A stretch of DNA of 64,000 nt from the NCBI RefSeq assembly GCF_024756255.1, contig NZ_JANUHB010000004.1, positions 372,001-436,000 of the forward strand, read 5' to 3'. Positions 55,446-64,000 of the stretch are shown one piece after another. Below the pieces are notes generated by a model. That model did no database searches. It was not told where the DNA came from and saw nothing but the letters and a program-made list of their open reading frames with translations. The stretch is from Massilia agilis. GTDB taxonomy: Bacteria; Pseudomonadota; Gammaproteobacteria; Burkholderiales; Burkholderiaceae_D. Position 1 is the stretch's first letter. The number at the start of each line of letters is the position of its first letter. The position numbers were made by a program, and so were the translations under genes.

Positions 55446-57527
55446 TTAGTTGTTGGCCAGGCCGTCGCCGCCGGTATCGCCGATCTCGATCTCGCTGATG
55501 CCAATGCCGATCCGGCGCGGGTCGGGCTGGCCGTGCACCGTGGGCGACACCGGATGCGGCACGTCGATCACGATCTCGCGCTCGGCGCCGCCGGTCTCGA
55601 ACGCCAGGCTCACGTCCTGCGGCGCCCAGCCGACCTTGAATTGTTCGCTGCGCTCGCCCACGTGCATCGTGAACGGCAGTTGCGTGTTCACGTCATACGC
55701 CTGCGCCTTGAGCACGACGCGCAGGTGACGTGGCAGCGGCACGTTAAAGCGGATCACCACCTTGTCGGCATCCGACCAGCGGCCCCAGCTTTCGGCCCAG
55801 GACAGCCCGGAGGCCGAAGCGATCAGTCCCTGGCCGAACGGCGCCGCCAGCTGCGCCTGGCCCACGCGCCGGTGCCCGCCCTGGATGCGCACCAGGGAAA
55901 ATTCGTCGTTGCGGTAGAGCGGTGTCACGCCGTCGGGCAAGGGATGGTTGCCCAGCACCAGCAGCCATTTGCTGCGGGTCGGCAGCGACGCGTGCTCGAT
56001 CGGCGCGTTCGGCGCCAGCAGCAGCGTCATCGAGTCTTTTGCATCCAGCCGGAACTGGGTGCGCATCAGGCGCGGCGTATCGTTGCCGGCCACCGTCACC
56101 TGGTCGCGCTCGGCCGGCGGGATGTGGGCGCGGGCGTAGTCGGCAGCGCGTTCGGCCAGGTCTTGCACGCGCGCACCCTTGAGCGTTTGCGTCGATGCAA
56201 ACGCAGCGGACAGCACCGTTGCCGGCAGCACGGCGAACAGGAACAGCGGCGCGGCCATGGCGCGGCCGCGCGCCCACAGGAACAGCAGCAGCACATCGAG
56301 CGCAGCCAGCAGCAGCACGCCTTGCTTGTGGACGGTGATCGCGTACAGGTCCGGCCCGTCGACCGGGCTGGGCGAAAACTGGCCCAGCCGGGCAAACGCC
56401 GCCGCCAGGCCGGCCGCAACCACCAGCGCGACTGCCCAGCGCAGCCGCGTACGCGGTTCGCCCCGTTGTTGCCCGGCGGTGGCCGCCACAACCAGCCACA
56501 GCAGCGGGAAAATGAAGTCGTAGTAGCGCAGGTGCAGGCGCAGGCCTTCGTTGTTCAGGCCGGCGTTGGCGATCGACGCGGTGAACAGGATCGTGACGCC
56601 GGCGGCCGAACCGAGCATGAGGAAGGCATACAGCTGCAGCAGCGCGCGTTTGCCGGCTTGCTCGCGCGACGGCGGGCACAGCAAGGACGCTGCGACCATC
56701 GCCAGCGGTAGGGCCAGCAGCAGCGCCAGCGCCATCAGGTGGCCGCCGGCGCTGACCAGCGCGGGCGGCACCAGGGCGAGCAGCGAGCGGCTGCCGGCGG
56801 CGTGCACCGCGCCACCGTAGAAATTGCCGAACAGGTCGAACGCCGACCTGCCACCGAGCAGGTAGCCCAGGCCGAAGCGGACCGCCGCCACGCAGGCGAG
56901 CGCCAGCGCCACCGCGCGCACGCCGTCGCGCAGCCAGCGCCCGCCGGCCACCCAGCGCGTGTACAGCAGGAACAGGCACAGCGCCGGGACCAGGAACAGC
57001 GCGTGCACCTTTACCAGGCTCATCAGCCCAAGGATGAGGCCGGACGTGGCAGCGTAGCGGGCCCACGGCCAATGGGCGCGGGTCAATGCGATCCAGGTCA
57101 GCACGCAAAAGCCGAAGAAGTACATCGACTCCGGCATGAAGTAGGCCGTGTACAGGTTGAACGGCGCCAGCATCGCCAGCAGCGCGATGAAGGCCGCCAC
57201 CGCCTTGCCGGTGTAATGGCGGGCGACCAGGTAGACGAACGGGATTGCGGCGGCAAAGAAGGCCACGTTACCCGCATGCACGCAGTCGTAGAAGCGCGTC
57301 CCGCACATGCTGCTGGCAGAAAACAGCCACAGGTACAGCCAGGACGGCAGCACCGACTCGTGCAGCGGCTGCAGCCGCGACAGCTTGTCGTAGTACCACT
57401 CGTCGGCAAACACACTCGGGTACAGGCCGCCGGAGCGTACCAGCAGCCAGGCGCAGATGGCCACGAAAGCGGCGCCGACGAGGATCTTCCACGCGGGCCG
57501 GTCGGTCAGGGGTGGGGTCGGTGTCAC
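55446..57527 (-). CDS. Polytopic GT-C-like glycosyltransferase with C-terminal beta domain
   Basis: 693 residues, about 12 membrane helices in the first 480. The first outer loop has SVFADEWYYDKL, the acidic pair typical of GT-C enzymes that use polyprenyl-phosphate sugars. The C-terminal region of about 130 residues is soluble and probably beta-rich, ending near RRIGIGISEIEI. GTG 57527 overlaps the gtrA stop (GTGA), so it belongs to the GT2-gtrA operon and may use the sugar they flip. Donor and acceptor unknown. Confidence 0.8.
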   Translation of the reverse strand: MTPTPPLTDRPAWKILVGAAFVAICAWLLVRSGGLYPSVFADEWYYDKLSRLQPLHESVLPSWLYLWLFSASSMCGTRFYDCVHAGNVAFFAAAIPFVYLVARHYTGKAVAAFIALLAMLAPFNLYTAYFMPESMYFFGFCVLTWIALTRAHWPWARYAATSGLILGLMSLVKVHALFLVPALCLFLLYTRWVAGGRWLRDGVRAVALALACVAAVRFGLGYLLGGRSAFDLFGNFYGGAVHAAGSRSLLALVPPALVSAGGHLMALALLLALPLAMVAASLLCPPSREQAGKRALLQLYAFLMLGSAAGVTILFTASIANAGLNNEGLRLHLRYYDFIFPLLWLVVAATAGQQRGEPRTRLRWAVALVVAAGLAAAFARLGQFSPSPVDGPDLYAITVHKQGVLLLAALDVLLLFLWARGRAMAAPLFLFAVLPATVLSAAFASTQTLKGARVQDLAERAADYARAHIPPAERDQVTVAGNDTPRLMRTQFRLDAKDSMTLLLAPNAPIEHASLPTRSKWLLVLGNHPLPDGVTPLYRNDEFSLVRIQGGHRRVGQAQLAAPFGQGLIASASGLSWAESWGRWSDADKVVIRFNVPLPRHLRVVLKAQAYDVNTQLPFTMHVGERSEQFKVGWAPQDVSLAFETGGAEREIVIDVPHPVSPTVHGQPDPRRIGIGISEIEIGDTGGDGLANN

Positions 57528-57901
57528 TTGAAGATCCAGTATTTGCCCAGTACGTAGCCGTTCATCGCCACCAGCGGCAGCGACAGCAGCTTGCCGGCGA
57601 GCGGGCTGCCGGCGAGCTGCTCGAACACGGCCACGCAGGCCAGGGTGAGCAGGTAGTTGACGCCGACGATGCACAGGTAGCGCATGAAGCTGGCGGGCGA
57701 GGCGTTGGCCGCAAAGGTCACGCGGGAGTGGAACGCGTAGTTGATCAGGAGCCCGGCGGCAAAGCCGGCCGTGGTGGCGCTGGCGTAATGGACGCCATGC
57801 CGGATGAGCGCCTGCATGATGCCGATGTCCACCAGCGCGCACAGCAGCCCGCCGCTGACGTACACGGCGAACTGGCGCCAGTGGGCGAAGAGCTTATGCA
57901 T
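57524..57901 (-). CDS. GtrA family protein
   Basis: 125 residues, four membrane helices: FAVYVSGGLLCALVDIGIMQAL is the GtrA start and VLGKYWIFK the end. GtrA-like proteins are thought to flip polyprenyl-phosphate sugars across the inner membrane. Overlaps the upstream GT2 gene by 8 bases and the downstream GT-C gene by 3-4 bases, as in gtrA-gtrB clusters. Confidence 0.92.
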   Translation of the reverse strand: MHKLFAHWRQFAVYVSGGLLCALVDIGIMQALIRHGVHYASATTAGFAAGLLINYAFHSRVTFAANASPASFMRYLCIVGVNYLLTLACVAVFEQLAGSPLAGKLLSLPLVAMNGYVLGKYWIFK

Positions 57902-58874
57902 GGATGCGCGAGTACGAGGTCTTCTTGTGCAGCGGCCGGCGCGGCACCGAGGCGATGTCGTAGGCCAGGAAGGCCAGCACCAGCTGCACGCCCATGATCA
58001 CCGGCAGCGCCGCCAGCATCACGGTGCCGGCGGGGGTGACGGCCTCGTGCGCGGCGGAGCGCAGCCAGTGCGAGATCCCGTACACCGTGCCAAAGCAGAT
58101 CAGGAACAGGCCCAGCGGCAGCTCGATCGAGGCCAGCGACATGTTGCGCAGGTAGTAGTTGTAGAACAGGCGCTTGCAGAAATTGCGCAGGTGCTTGGCC
58201 GCGAATTCGGTGACGATGCGCGACACCTTCAGGTTGCTCACCTCGTCGGCGTACACGGCATCCATCGGTACGTCCACCACCACCGCGCCCAGCGTGTTCA
58301 GGCGGAACAGCATGTCGGTCTCGAAAAAGTAGCGCCGGCTGAGCTTGTCGAACGGGACGAAGCGCAGGCAGTCGGCGTGGATCGCGGTGTAGCCGTTGGT
58401 CGGGTCGAACAGGTCCCAGTAGCCGGACGAGACCTTGGTGAGCAGCGACAGCACCGCGTTGCCGAACAGGCGTACCGGCGGCATGCTGCGGATGCGTTCG
58501 AGGTTGAAGAAGCGGTTGCCCTTGGCGTAGTCGGCCTCGCCGGCCAGGATCGGGGCCACGAAGCGCGGGATCAGCGAAGTGTCCATTTGGCCGTCGCCAT
58601 CCACCTTGACGATCACCTTCGCGCCGTCCGCCAGCGCGGCGCGGTAGCCGGTGATGACGGCGCCGCCGACACCCTGGTTGGCGTCGTGTTCGAGGACGGT
58701 CACGCGCGGGTCGAGGCATTGCTCGCGCACCAGCTTGCCCGAGCCGTCGGGGCATTTGTCGTCGACCACGTAGATGCGGTCAACCTCGGGTCCGATGCCG
58801 GCAATCACGTCCAGGATCTGGCGCGTGACTTTGAAGCTCGGAATCACGACAGCGATGGAATCGGTGCGATGCAT
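57894..58874 (-). CDS. Glycosyltransferase family 2, polyprenyl-phosphate sugar synthase (GtrB/DPM1-like)
   Basis: 326 residues. GT-A domain with IAVVIPSFKVTRQI, the nucleotide-binding VVDDKCPDGSG, VKVDGDGQMD (DXD) and the acceptor region FDPTNGYTAI; two membrane helices near the C-terminus (about 245-265 and 280-305). Such enzymes put a sugar from a nucleotide onto polyprenyl phosphate at the cytoplasmic face. ATG 58874 chosen; the frame above it runs into a family A repeat. Confidence 0.92.
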   Translation of the reverse strand: MHRTDSIAVVIPSFKVTRQILDVIAGIGPEVDRIYVVDDKCPDGSGKLVREQCLDPRVTVLEHDANQGVGGAVITGYRAALADGAKVIVKVDGDGQMDTSLIPRFVAPILAGEADYAKGNRFFNLERIRSMPPVRLFGNAVLSLLTKVSSGYWDLFDPTNGYTAIHADCLRFVPFDKLSRRYFFETDMLFRLNTLGAVVVDVPMDAVYADEVSNLKVSRIVTEFAAKHLRNFCKRLFYNYYLRNMSLASIELPLGLFLICFGTVYGISHWLRSAAHEAVTPAGTVMLAALPVIMGVQLVLAFLAYDIASVPRRPLHKKTSYSRIHA

Positions 58875-58935
58875 GAGCGGCGGCGGCTGTTGAGAAATGG
58901 GCTGCACGGATGGTAGCGTATGGCAGAGCCTTTGG

Positions 58936-59040
58936 GTAGGGTGGGCACATTGTGCCCACGCGTCCAACCAGTGCCTGCGTTGCCTGGACGCGTGGGGTGA
59001 AGCTGGCCAATGGCCAGCTGAACGAGCTGCCCACCCTACG
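58936..59040. repeat. Dispersed palindromic repeat, family A (variant)
   Basis: GTAGGGTGGGCA...TGCCCACGCGTCCA, then TGGACGCGTGGGG...GCTGCCCACCCTACG with an inserted CTGGCCAATGGCCAG hairpin. Between tandem genes. Confidence 0.82.
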
Positions 59041-59042
59041 CT

Positions 59043-60962
59043 TCAATGGAATGTCACCTCCTGCAGGAAGAACGCGATGTGGCGCTGGTCCGGTTGGCCC
59101 GGCGCGGGCACGTTTGGCGCATCGAATTCGAGTTCCACCGAGAGCAGCCGGGCGCCATCTGCCGCCTTGGGCACCACCAGCTCGGGGGCCTGGTCGAGCG
59201 CTTGCCAGCCCAGGTCCGCTGCGTCGATGGTCACCCGCGTACGGCGGTTGGCGCCATGGTAGCGCCCGTGCAGCACCAGCCGGGTGGGCCGCTGGCGTGG
59301 GTCAATCGCGATCGCCAGCCGTGCCCGCGCGCCGTCCGACCACACGCCGCTCCACAACGCGCCCCCATGCTCGACGTGGCTCCAGCCGGCCACAAGCTGC
59401 AGCCCCGCCTGCCCGACCTCGATGTCGATTGCGGGCACGCAGGCCAGGGTGCCGTTGATGTAGCGCCAGCCGCGGTCGGCGGCCGTCATCGGCGTATCGG
59501 CGGCCAGCACCCGGCCCTGGCCACACAGCATGGTCCCGGCGTTCAGGTTGGCCACGTTGAACATGCGCTTGACCACCACGCCGTGTACCGCATAGCTGTC
59601 GATGCGTTGCGGGTCGAGCGCACTTTCCTGGCCGTCGGCGCGCTCGTGGAAGATCTCGGGGTCGGGATTGTAGGCGGCCGGTGCGTGCGCCATCACGAAC
59701 GCGGCCAGCGGGCTCATGGACACGAAATTGTAGGCATTGGCGTGGACGATGCTCGCCACCTGCAATGCCGCCACCATGGCCAGCGGCGCGGCCGGCAGGC
59801 GCGCCGATTCGCGCAGGCGCCACAGGAAGGCGAACAGCAGCGGCATCGCGCACCAGAAGGCATAGCGCATCATGCCCTGCGCGCCCGAGTTCCAGTTGTA
59901 CGCCACCAGCGCCGGCACCGCCATCGCCAGCGAGAACAGCACGGCCACGCCGGCGAGGAAGCCGGCGCGGCCGCGCTGCCAAAGCAGCAGTGCCGCGAAC
60001 AGGCCGGGCACCCCGACCACCATCCCCTGGTTCAGGTCGAACAGCAGCGAGAACAGGCGGTTCGGGGTGGCCATGGCGGCGGAGGTCGCGAGCTTGCCAA
60101 TGATGCTAGGTACCCCGAATGCCCACTGGTTGAACAGCACCGACAGCGCGAAGATGGCGACGGTGAGCAGCGACCCCGCCAGTTCGCGCATGCCCACCGC
60201 GGAGCGCACGTTGGCGGCCAGGCCGGCGCCGCTTTGCCATGCGCCGCACAGGCGCAGCAGCGGCGCAAACGCGGCGAAGAACACGATCGGCGGGTTGTGG
60301 GTGGCGGCCAGGCCCGCCAGCAGGCCGGCGCGCAGCGGCGCGCCGCTTGCGTACAGCGCCAGCGCGGCCAGCAGCGCGCTCGCGCTCAACATCTCCGGGC
60401 TGCTCCAGGCGCCGTACAGCAGGCCGCCACACAGCACGAACAGCAGCACCCCGAGCATGGCGCGCGCCGCGCTGCCGAACAGGCGCAGCAGCGCCATCCC
60501 CAGCACGAACACGCATGCCAGGTTCACCGCAAGGAAGGCCTTGAAGGCCGGTGCGCCGGCCAGCGGCACCAGTTTGGCCGCCAGAGCGGCCAGCGCCGGG
60601 TAGGCGAAGAAGTGGATCGCGTACACGCGGCCGTCGCGCGCGCGCCAGAAGCCCGGCGCGCACTGCTCGCTGCCCTTTGCGCAGGCCTGCTCCAGCTGCG
60701 ACAGCGCATCGGCAAACGGCGGCAGCAGGGCCTTGGTGGCTTCAATGTCGGCGGGGCGGATGTCCGGTGTGGCGTGCCGCGCCAGCGCCACGGTCATCAG
60801 CGCGTATTCCTCGACGTCGCCACTGTGATGCGGCGTGGCCACGGCATACAGCAACGCGAGCAGCACGGCCAGCACGGCCGCGAACAGCGCCGTGGACGCG
60901 GGACGGCGCGGTCCGCCATCCCGGTAGCTTGCGCGCGCGTGTTGTCGCAGCGTCCTGAACAT
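59043..60962 (-). CDS. Polytopic membrane protein, putative GT-C glycosyltransferase (paralogue 1)
   Basis: 639 residues. About 10-11 membrane helices in the first 430; first outer loop with HHSGDVEEYALMTVALARHATPDIRP; a soluble C-terminal beta-rich domain ending RHIAFFLQEVTFH. Clearly homologous along its length to the next gene (60977-62911): both share the GDxxEY loop, xxVYxIHFFxYxxL and the same ending. Sits 14 bases after it. Probable polyprenyl-linked sugar transferase; not proven. Confidence 0.72.
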   Translation of the reverse strand: MFRTLRQHARASYRDGGPRRPASTALFAAVLAVLLALLYAVATPHHSGDVEEYALMTVALARHATPDIRPADIEATKALLPPFADALSQLEQACAKGSEQCAPGFWRARDGRVYAIHFFAYPALAALAAKLVPLAGAPAFKAFLAVNLACVFVLGMALLRLFGSAARAMLGVLLFVLCGGLLYGAWSSPEMLSASALLAALALYASGAPLRAGLLAGLAATHNPPIVFFAAFAPLLRLCGAWQSGAGLAANVRSAVGMRELAGSLLTVAIFALSVLFNQWAFGVPSIIGKLATSAAMATPNRLFSLLFDLNQGMVVGVPGLFAALLLWQRGRAGFLAGVAVLFSLAMAVPALVAYNWNSGAQGMMRYAFWCAMPLLFAFLWRLRESARLPAAPLAMVAALQVASIVHANAYNFVSMSPLAAFVMAHAPAAYNPDPEIFHERADGQESALDPQRIDSYAVHGVVVKRMFNVANLNAGTMLCGQGRVLAADTPMTAADRGWRYINGTLACVPAIDIEVGQAGLQLVAGWSHVEHGGALWSGVWSDGARARLAIAIDPRQRPTRLVLHGRYHGANRRTRVTIDAADLGWQALDQAPELVVPKAADGARLLSVELEFDAPNVPAPGQPDQRHIAFFLQEVTFH

Positions 60963-60976
60963 GCCGGGGTGTGGGC

Positions 60977-62911
60977 TTAGCGGTTGCGCGCCGTGGTGCT
61001 GGCGCTGGCGCGCAGGTCCAGTTCGCGCAGGAAGAATGCGATGCGCCGCGTGTCGGCGCCGCCCGGCAGGGCCGGCGCTTCATTCTCGAGGTCGAATTCC
61101 AGCAGGCGCGTCCTGGCCACCTGCGGTGGCAGCGCGATCGGTCCCTCGCGGTCCAGCTGGTGCCAGCCAAGGTCGATGCCGTTGACGCTGACGCGGGTGC
61201 GCTTGTTGCCGTCGTAGTAGTGGCCGGTGAAGCTGACGGTGGCCGGCGCGAGGCCGTTGGCCGGCGTGACCAGGACGCGCGAATGCGCGCCGTTGGACCA
61301 CACGCCGTTCCATGGCTCGCCGGAGCGCTCCACGCCGTTCCAGCCAGTGGCCAGGCTGATGCCCACGCCAGCCTCGAACTGGTCGGCCTTGAAGCGTTGC
61401 TGCGGCAGGCCGCCTTCCAGGCAGTGCGGCTGGCCGTCGATGTAGCGCCAGCCGTGCGCGCTGTTCACGATGCGCGTTTCCGGCGCGAGCGCGCCGCCTT
61501 CGCCGCACAGCAGGCCCTCGGCGGCCGGGTTGGCGATGTTAATCAGCGTCTTGACCGGGCGGCCGGCCACCTTGTACACGTAGATCTTGTCCTTCTGGAT
61601 GCCGTCGTCGTTGCGCGCCATGCGTTCGGCGAAGATCTCGGGTTCCGGGTGGTACAGGTCCGGCGCACGGTCGAGCAGGCGCTGCGCCAGCGGGCTGAAT
61701 TCAATGTAGGGGTAGCTCTTGGCGTACACCATGGAGCCCGCCTGCACGGCCACGAACAGCAGCACCGGCATGAGTGGCCAGCGCTCCTGCTCGCGCAGGC
61801 GCAGCAGCAGCGCGAACAGCAGCGGCATGGCGGCCCAGAAGGCATAGCGCATCAGGCCGGCGGCGCCCGAGTTCCAGTTGGTGATCACCAGGGTGGGCAG
61901 CGCCAGGGCCAGCGTGAACAGCGCGCAGCCGGCCAGCACCAGCGCCTGTTTGCCGCGCTCGCCCGCGCGGCCCCAGCCCCACGCCAGCAGTGCCAGCGCC
62001 ACCGCCGGAATGGCGAGGAACATGCCCTGGTTCAGGTCGAAGAAGAACGATACCAGCCGCACCCCGGACACCAGCGACGGGTCGGAGAACCATTTGGCGA
62101 TGATGCTCGGGACGCCGAAATGGTAAAGGTTGAACAGCGGCGGCAGCGCAAACAGCGCCAGGCCCGCGGCCAGTCCCGCGATGTTGCGCCCGCCGAGCGC
62201 GGCGCGGACAGCCTGCGCGGGCGTGGCGCCGTTGCGCCAGGCCTGCAGCGCAAAGAGCAGCGGCGCAAAGCCGAAGAACATGACGATGGTGGGGTTCTGC
62301 TGGCTGGCCAGGCCCGCCAGCAGCCCGGCCGCCACCGGCGCGCCGCTGGCAAACAGCAGCAGCGCGGACAGCAGGGCGGCAGCGCTCAGGCACTCGGGGC
62401 TGGTCCAGTCCCAGTACAGCCAGCCGCCACAAAGCATGAACAGGGCCACCCCGGCGAAGGCACGGGTGCCGGAACCGAAGAAGCGCAAGAGCGCCAGGCC
62501 AAGCACGAACACCGCCGCCAGGTTCACGACCTGGAACGCCTTGAGCGGCGGCTGGTGCAGCTTTTCCAGGACCTTGAACGGCACCGCGACCAGCATCGAG
62601 TAGCCGAAGAAGTGGATCGAATAGACCTTGCCCTCGCGGCCGCGCGCGAACGCCTGGAACACGCGGGGGGTATTGGTGCGCATCTGCTCGGCGAGCACGT
62701 CGTACACCGGGGCCAGCTCGGGCGCCAGCGGCTTGGCGGCGCCCAGGTCCTCGATGCGGATGTCGGGCGAGCGGTGTGCGGCCAGCGCGACCGTGTCGCC
62801 AAGGTATTCGAGGACGTCGCCGCCGATCCACGGCTTGCCCCAGGCCAGCAGTGCCGACAGCAGCGCCAGCAGGATCAGCGCAAAGCGCCAGGTGTGCAGT
62901 TGTTTGTTCAT
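60977..62911 (-). CDS. Polytopic membrane protein, putative GT-C glycosyltransferase (paralogue 2)
   Basis: 644 residues, same architecture as 59043-60962: GGDVLEYLGDTVALAAHRSPDIR in the first loop, EGKVYSIHFFGYSMLVAVP, about ten helices, then a soluble C-terminal domain ending TRRIAFFLRELDLRA. Starts 13 bases after the HAD-UbiA gene stop, so the three genes form one operon. Tandem duplication with divergence suggests the two transferases serve different acceptors or positions. Confidence 0.75.
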   Translation of the reverse strand: MNKQLHTWRFALILLALLSALLAWGKPWIGGDVLEYLGDTVALAAHRSPDIRIEDLGAAKPLAPELAPVYDVLAEQMRTNTPRVFQAFARGREGKVYSIHFFGYSMLVAVPFKVLEKLHQPPLKAFQVVNLAAVFVLGLALLRFFGSGTRAFAGVALFMLCGGWLYWDWTSPECLSAAALLSALLLFASGAPVAAGLLAGLASQQNPTIVMFFGFAPLLFALQAWRNGATPAQAVRAALGGRNIAGLAAGLALFALPPLFNLYHFGVPSIIAKWFSDPSLVSGVRLVSFFFDLNQGMFLAIPAVALALLAWGWGRAGERGKQALVLAGCALFTLALALPTLVITNWNSGAAGLMRYAFWAAMPLLFALLLRLREQERWPLMPVLLFVAVQAGSMVYAKSYPYIEFSPLAQRLLDRAPDLYHPEPEIFAERMARNDDGIQKDKIYVYKVAGRPVKTLINIANPAAEGLLCGEGGALAPETRIVNSAHGWRYIDGQPHCLEGGLPQQRFKADQFEAGVGISLATGWNGVERSGEPWNGVWSNGAHSRVLVTPANGLAPATVSFTGHYYDGNKRTRVSVNGIDLGWHQLDREGPIALPPQVARTRLLEFDLENEAPALPGGADTRRIAFFLRELDLRASASTTARNR

Positions 62912-62924
62912 GGCCTCACCGATC

Positions 62925-64000
62925 TCACCAGCCGGCCGCGGCCACCACCAGCGCCGCGCACAGCGCCAGCACGGCCAGGCTCACCTTGTCGCGGCTCACG
63001 TACAGCACCGGGTCCTCGTTCACCTGCCCACGGAACGACAGCGCCCACAGGCGGCCGAGCCAGAACACCAGCAGCGGCACGATCCCGAACAGCCAGTCCG
63101 GGTGGCGGTACATCTGGACCACGTTCTGCGAATTAAAGTAGAGCATGAACACCAGCACCGACACGAAGGCGGCGTTGATGCCCATGATCCCGACCGGGGT
63201 CTTGTCGGCGGTGGTGTAGCCGCGCCCGCGGGTCTTTTCCTTGCCGTCGCGGTGCAGGTTGAACAGTTCGCTGTGGCGCTTGAGCAGGGCCAGGCTCAGG
63301 AAGATGAAGAACGAGAACGCCAGCAGCCAGAACGAGGGCGCGATGCCGGTCGCCGCGCAGCCGCCGAGCACGCGCAGGCAGTACAGCAAGGCCAGCGTGA
63401 CGATGTCCACCATCAGCAGGCGCTTCAGGTACACCGAATAGGCGAGCGTGGCCACGAAGTACACGCCCAGCGGCAGCAGCAAAAAGGGTTTGATCGCCGC
63501 GCACACGGCCAGCGCCGCCAGCGCCAGCAGCGGGCTGGCCACGAGCGCCAGCGGCAGCGGCAGCGCGCCGGCTGCGATCGGGCGCTTGTGCTTGGTCGGG
63601 TGCAGGCGGTCGTCCTGGGCGTCGAGCGCGTCGTTGAGCAGGTAGGCGCTCGACGCGCAGGCCGAGAACACGGCAAAGGCCAGCAGCGACATGGCCAGCA
63701 TGTCCGTATTGAGCGCGTGCGCGGCCAGCATCGGCAGGAACACCAGCAGGTTCTTGAGCCACTGGCGCGGGCGCAGCGCCTTGAACAGCGCGCGGGCGGC
63801 GGCGCCGCGCGTGCTGCCGACCTGGGTGGTGCTGCGGCCGTCGGCCAGTACATACTGTTTTCCGGCCACGCAGTAGGCGGTGCGGCTGCCCAGCCACACC
63901 GGCAGGTCGGCGCGCGAATTGCCGATGTAGTCGTAGCCCTGCTCGCCGTACAGCGCCGTCAGCCGCCCGGCCTTGTTGTGCGAGGTGAGGTTGATGCTTT
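62925..64000 (-). CDS. HAD phosphatase-UbiA prenyltransferase fusion (partial, N-terminus outside window)
   Basis: The frame is open to the window edge, so an internal GTG at 63899 is not the start; about 357 residues are visible. The first part (GYDYIGNSRADLPVWLGSR) is the end of a HAD hydrolase domain. The rest is a UbiA-type enzyme with nine or so helices: LRPRQWLKNLLVFLP, the first Asp-rich motif NDALDAQDDRLHPTKHKRP and a second aspartate region (VDIVTLALLYCLRVLGG). The group includes decaprenyl-phosphate phosphoribosyltransferase (PRPP plus polyprenyl phosphate); the HAD part could then remove the 5-phosphate. First visible gene of the operon with the two paralogous GT-C proteins. Confidence 0.85.
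   Translation of the reverse strand, partial: SINLTSHNKAGRLTALYGEQGYDYIGNSRADLPVWLGSRTAYCVAGKQYVLADGRSTTQVGSTRGAAARALFKALRPRQWLKNLLVFLPMLAAHALNTDMLAMSLLAFAVFSACASSAYLLNDALDAQDDRLHPTKHKRPIAAGALPLPLALVASPLLALAALAVCAAIKPFLLLPLGVYFVATLAYSVYLKRLLMVDIVTLALLYCLRVLGGCAATGIAPSFWLLAFSFFIFLSLALLKRHSELFNLHRDGKEKTRGRGYTTADKTPVGIMGINAAFVSVLVFMLYFNSQNVVQMYRHPDWLFGIVPLLVFWLGRLWALSFRGQVNEDPVLYVSRDKVSLAVLALCAALVVAAAGW

Noticed and set aside
55446..57842. Longer start (57842) for the 693-residue GT-C protein
   Set aside because: The extra 105 codons overlap gtrA in another frame and are Arg/His-rich; the GTG overlapping the gtrA stop gives a normal first membrane helix.

Overview
The window is a dense, high-GC (mid-60s % by eye) chromosomal segment of a betaproteobacterium, most likely of the family Oxalobacteraceae (Massilia, Telluria or Duganella type). 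The evidence is the character of the housekeeping proteins (XerD, TsaD, AroG, RpsU-YqeY-DnaG-RpoD), the many c-di-GMP and sensor proteins, and two families of dispersed intergenic palindromes. No complete insertion sequence, prophage, CRISPR array or rRNA operon was seen. Genus assignment is inference.

Layout. 1-6.1 kb: an alkyltransferase cut by the window edge, xerD, a tiny basic protein, and an RND efflux operon. 6.4-18.7 kb: a GGDEF-EAL protein, two EEP-fold hydrolases, ybaK, an MFS pump, plsY, a DsbA-like oxidoreductase, tsaD, aroG, ybiB and an HI0933-type flavoprotein. 18.8-24.3 kb: the macromolecular synthesis locus rpsU, yqeY, dnaG, rpoD, then a CAU-anticodon tRNA. 24.3-25.5 kb: a less GC-rich stretch of unfamiliar small genes.

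25.5-34.2 kb (minus strand) is a closely packed set: a NitT/TauT-type ABC importer, glutaryl-CoA dehydrogenase, a class III CoA-transferase, and a DctB/DctD-like two-component system. A near-consensus sigma-54 -24/-12 element with two upstream direct repeats lies in front of it, so the DctD-like activator encoded at its end may control uptake and catabolism of glutarate or a similar dicarboxylate. 34.2-36.1 kb holds a TetR regulator divergent from a UGT-type glycosyltransferase, with a perfect 9-3-9 palindrome between them.

37.1-41.7 kb (plus strand) is a tight cluster: SDR oxidoreductase, PRPP-synthetase homologue, beta-CASP metallo-RNase and an AMP-phosphorylase-like protein. It looks like a route from RNA to NMP to ribose-1,5-bisphosphate or PRPP. 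41.8-50.4 kb: DUF1801, a DUF885 peptidase-like protein, ArsR plus a tandem AHSA1 protein, a membrane diguanylate cyclase, a glycine-zipper protein and a CHASE-PAS histidine kinase. 50.6-52.0 kb is a decaying SCO / cupredoxin / ABC-transporter cluster behind a hexanucleotide microsatellite. 52.1-55.3 kb: a LON-domain protein, an orphan anti-sigma-like protein and an RhlE-type helicase with a long leader.

55.4-64 kb (minus strand) encodes polyprenyl-linked sugar metabolism: a HAD-UbiA fusion cut by the window edge, two paralogous polytopic proteins, a GT2 polyprenyl-phosphate glycosyltransferase, GtrA and a third GT-C-like protein. This resembles decaprenyl-phosphoryl-arabinose-type pathways. 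The dispersed palindromes lie between convergent or tandem genes and never in a divergent promoter region.
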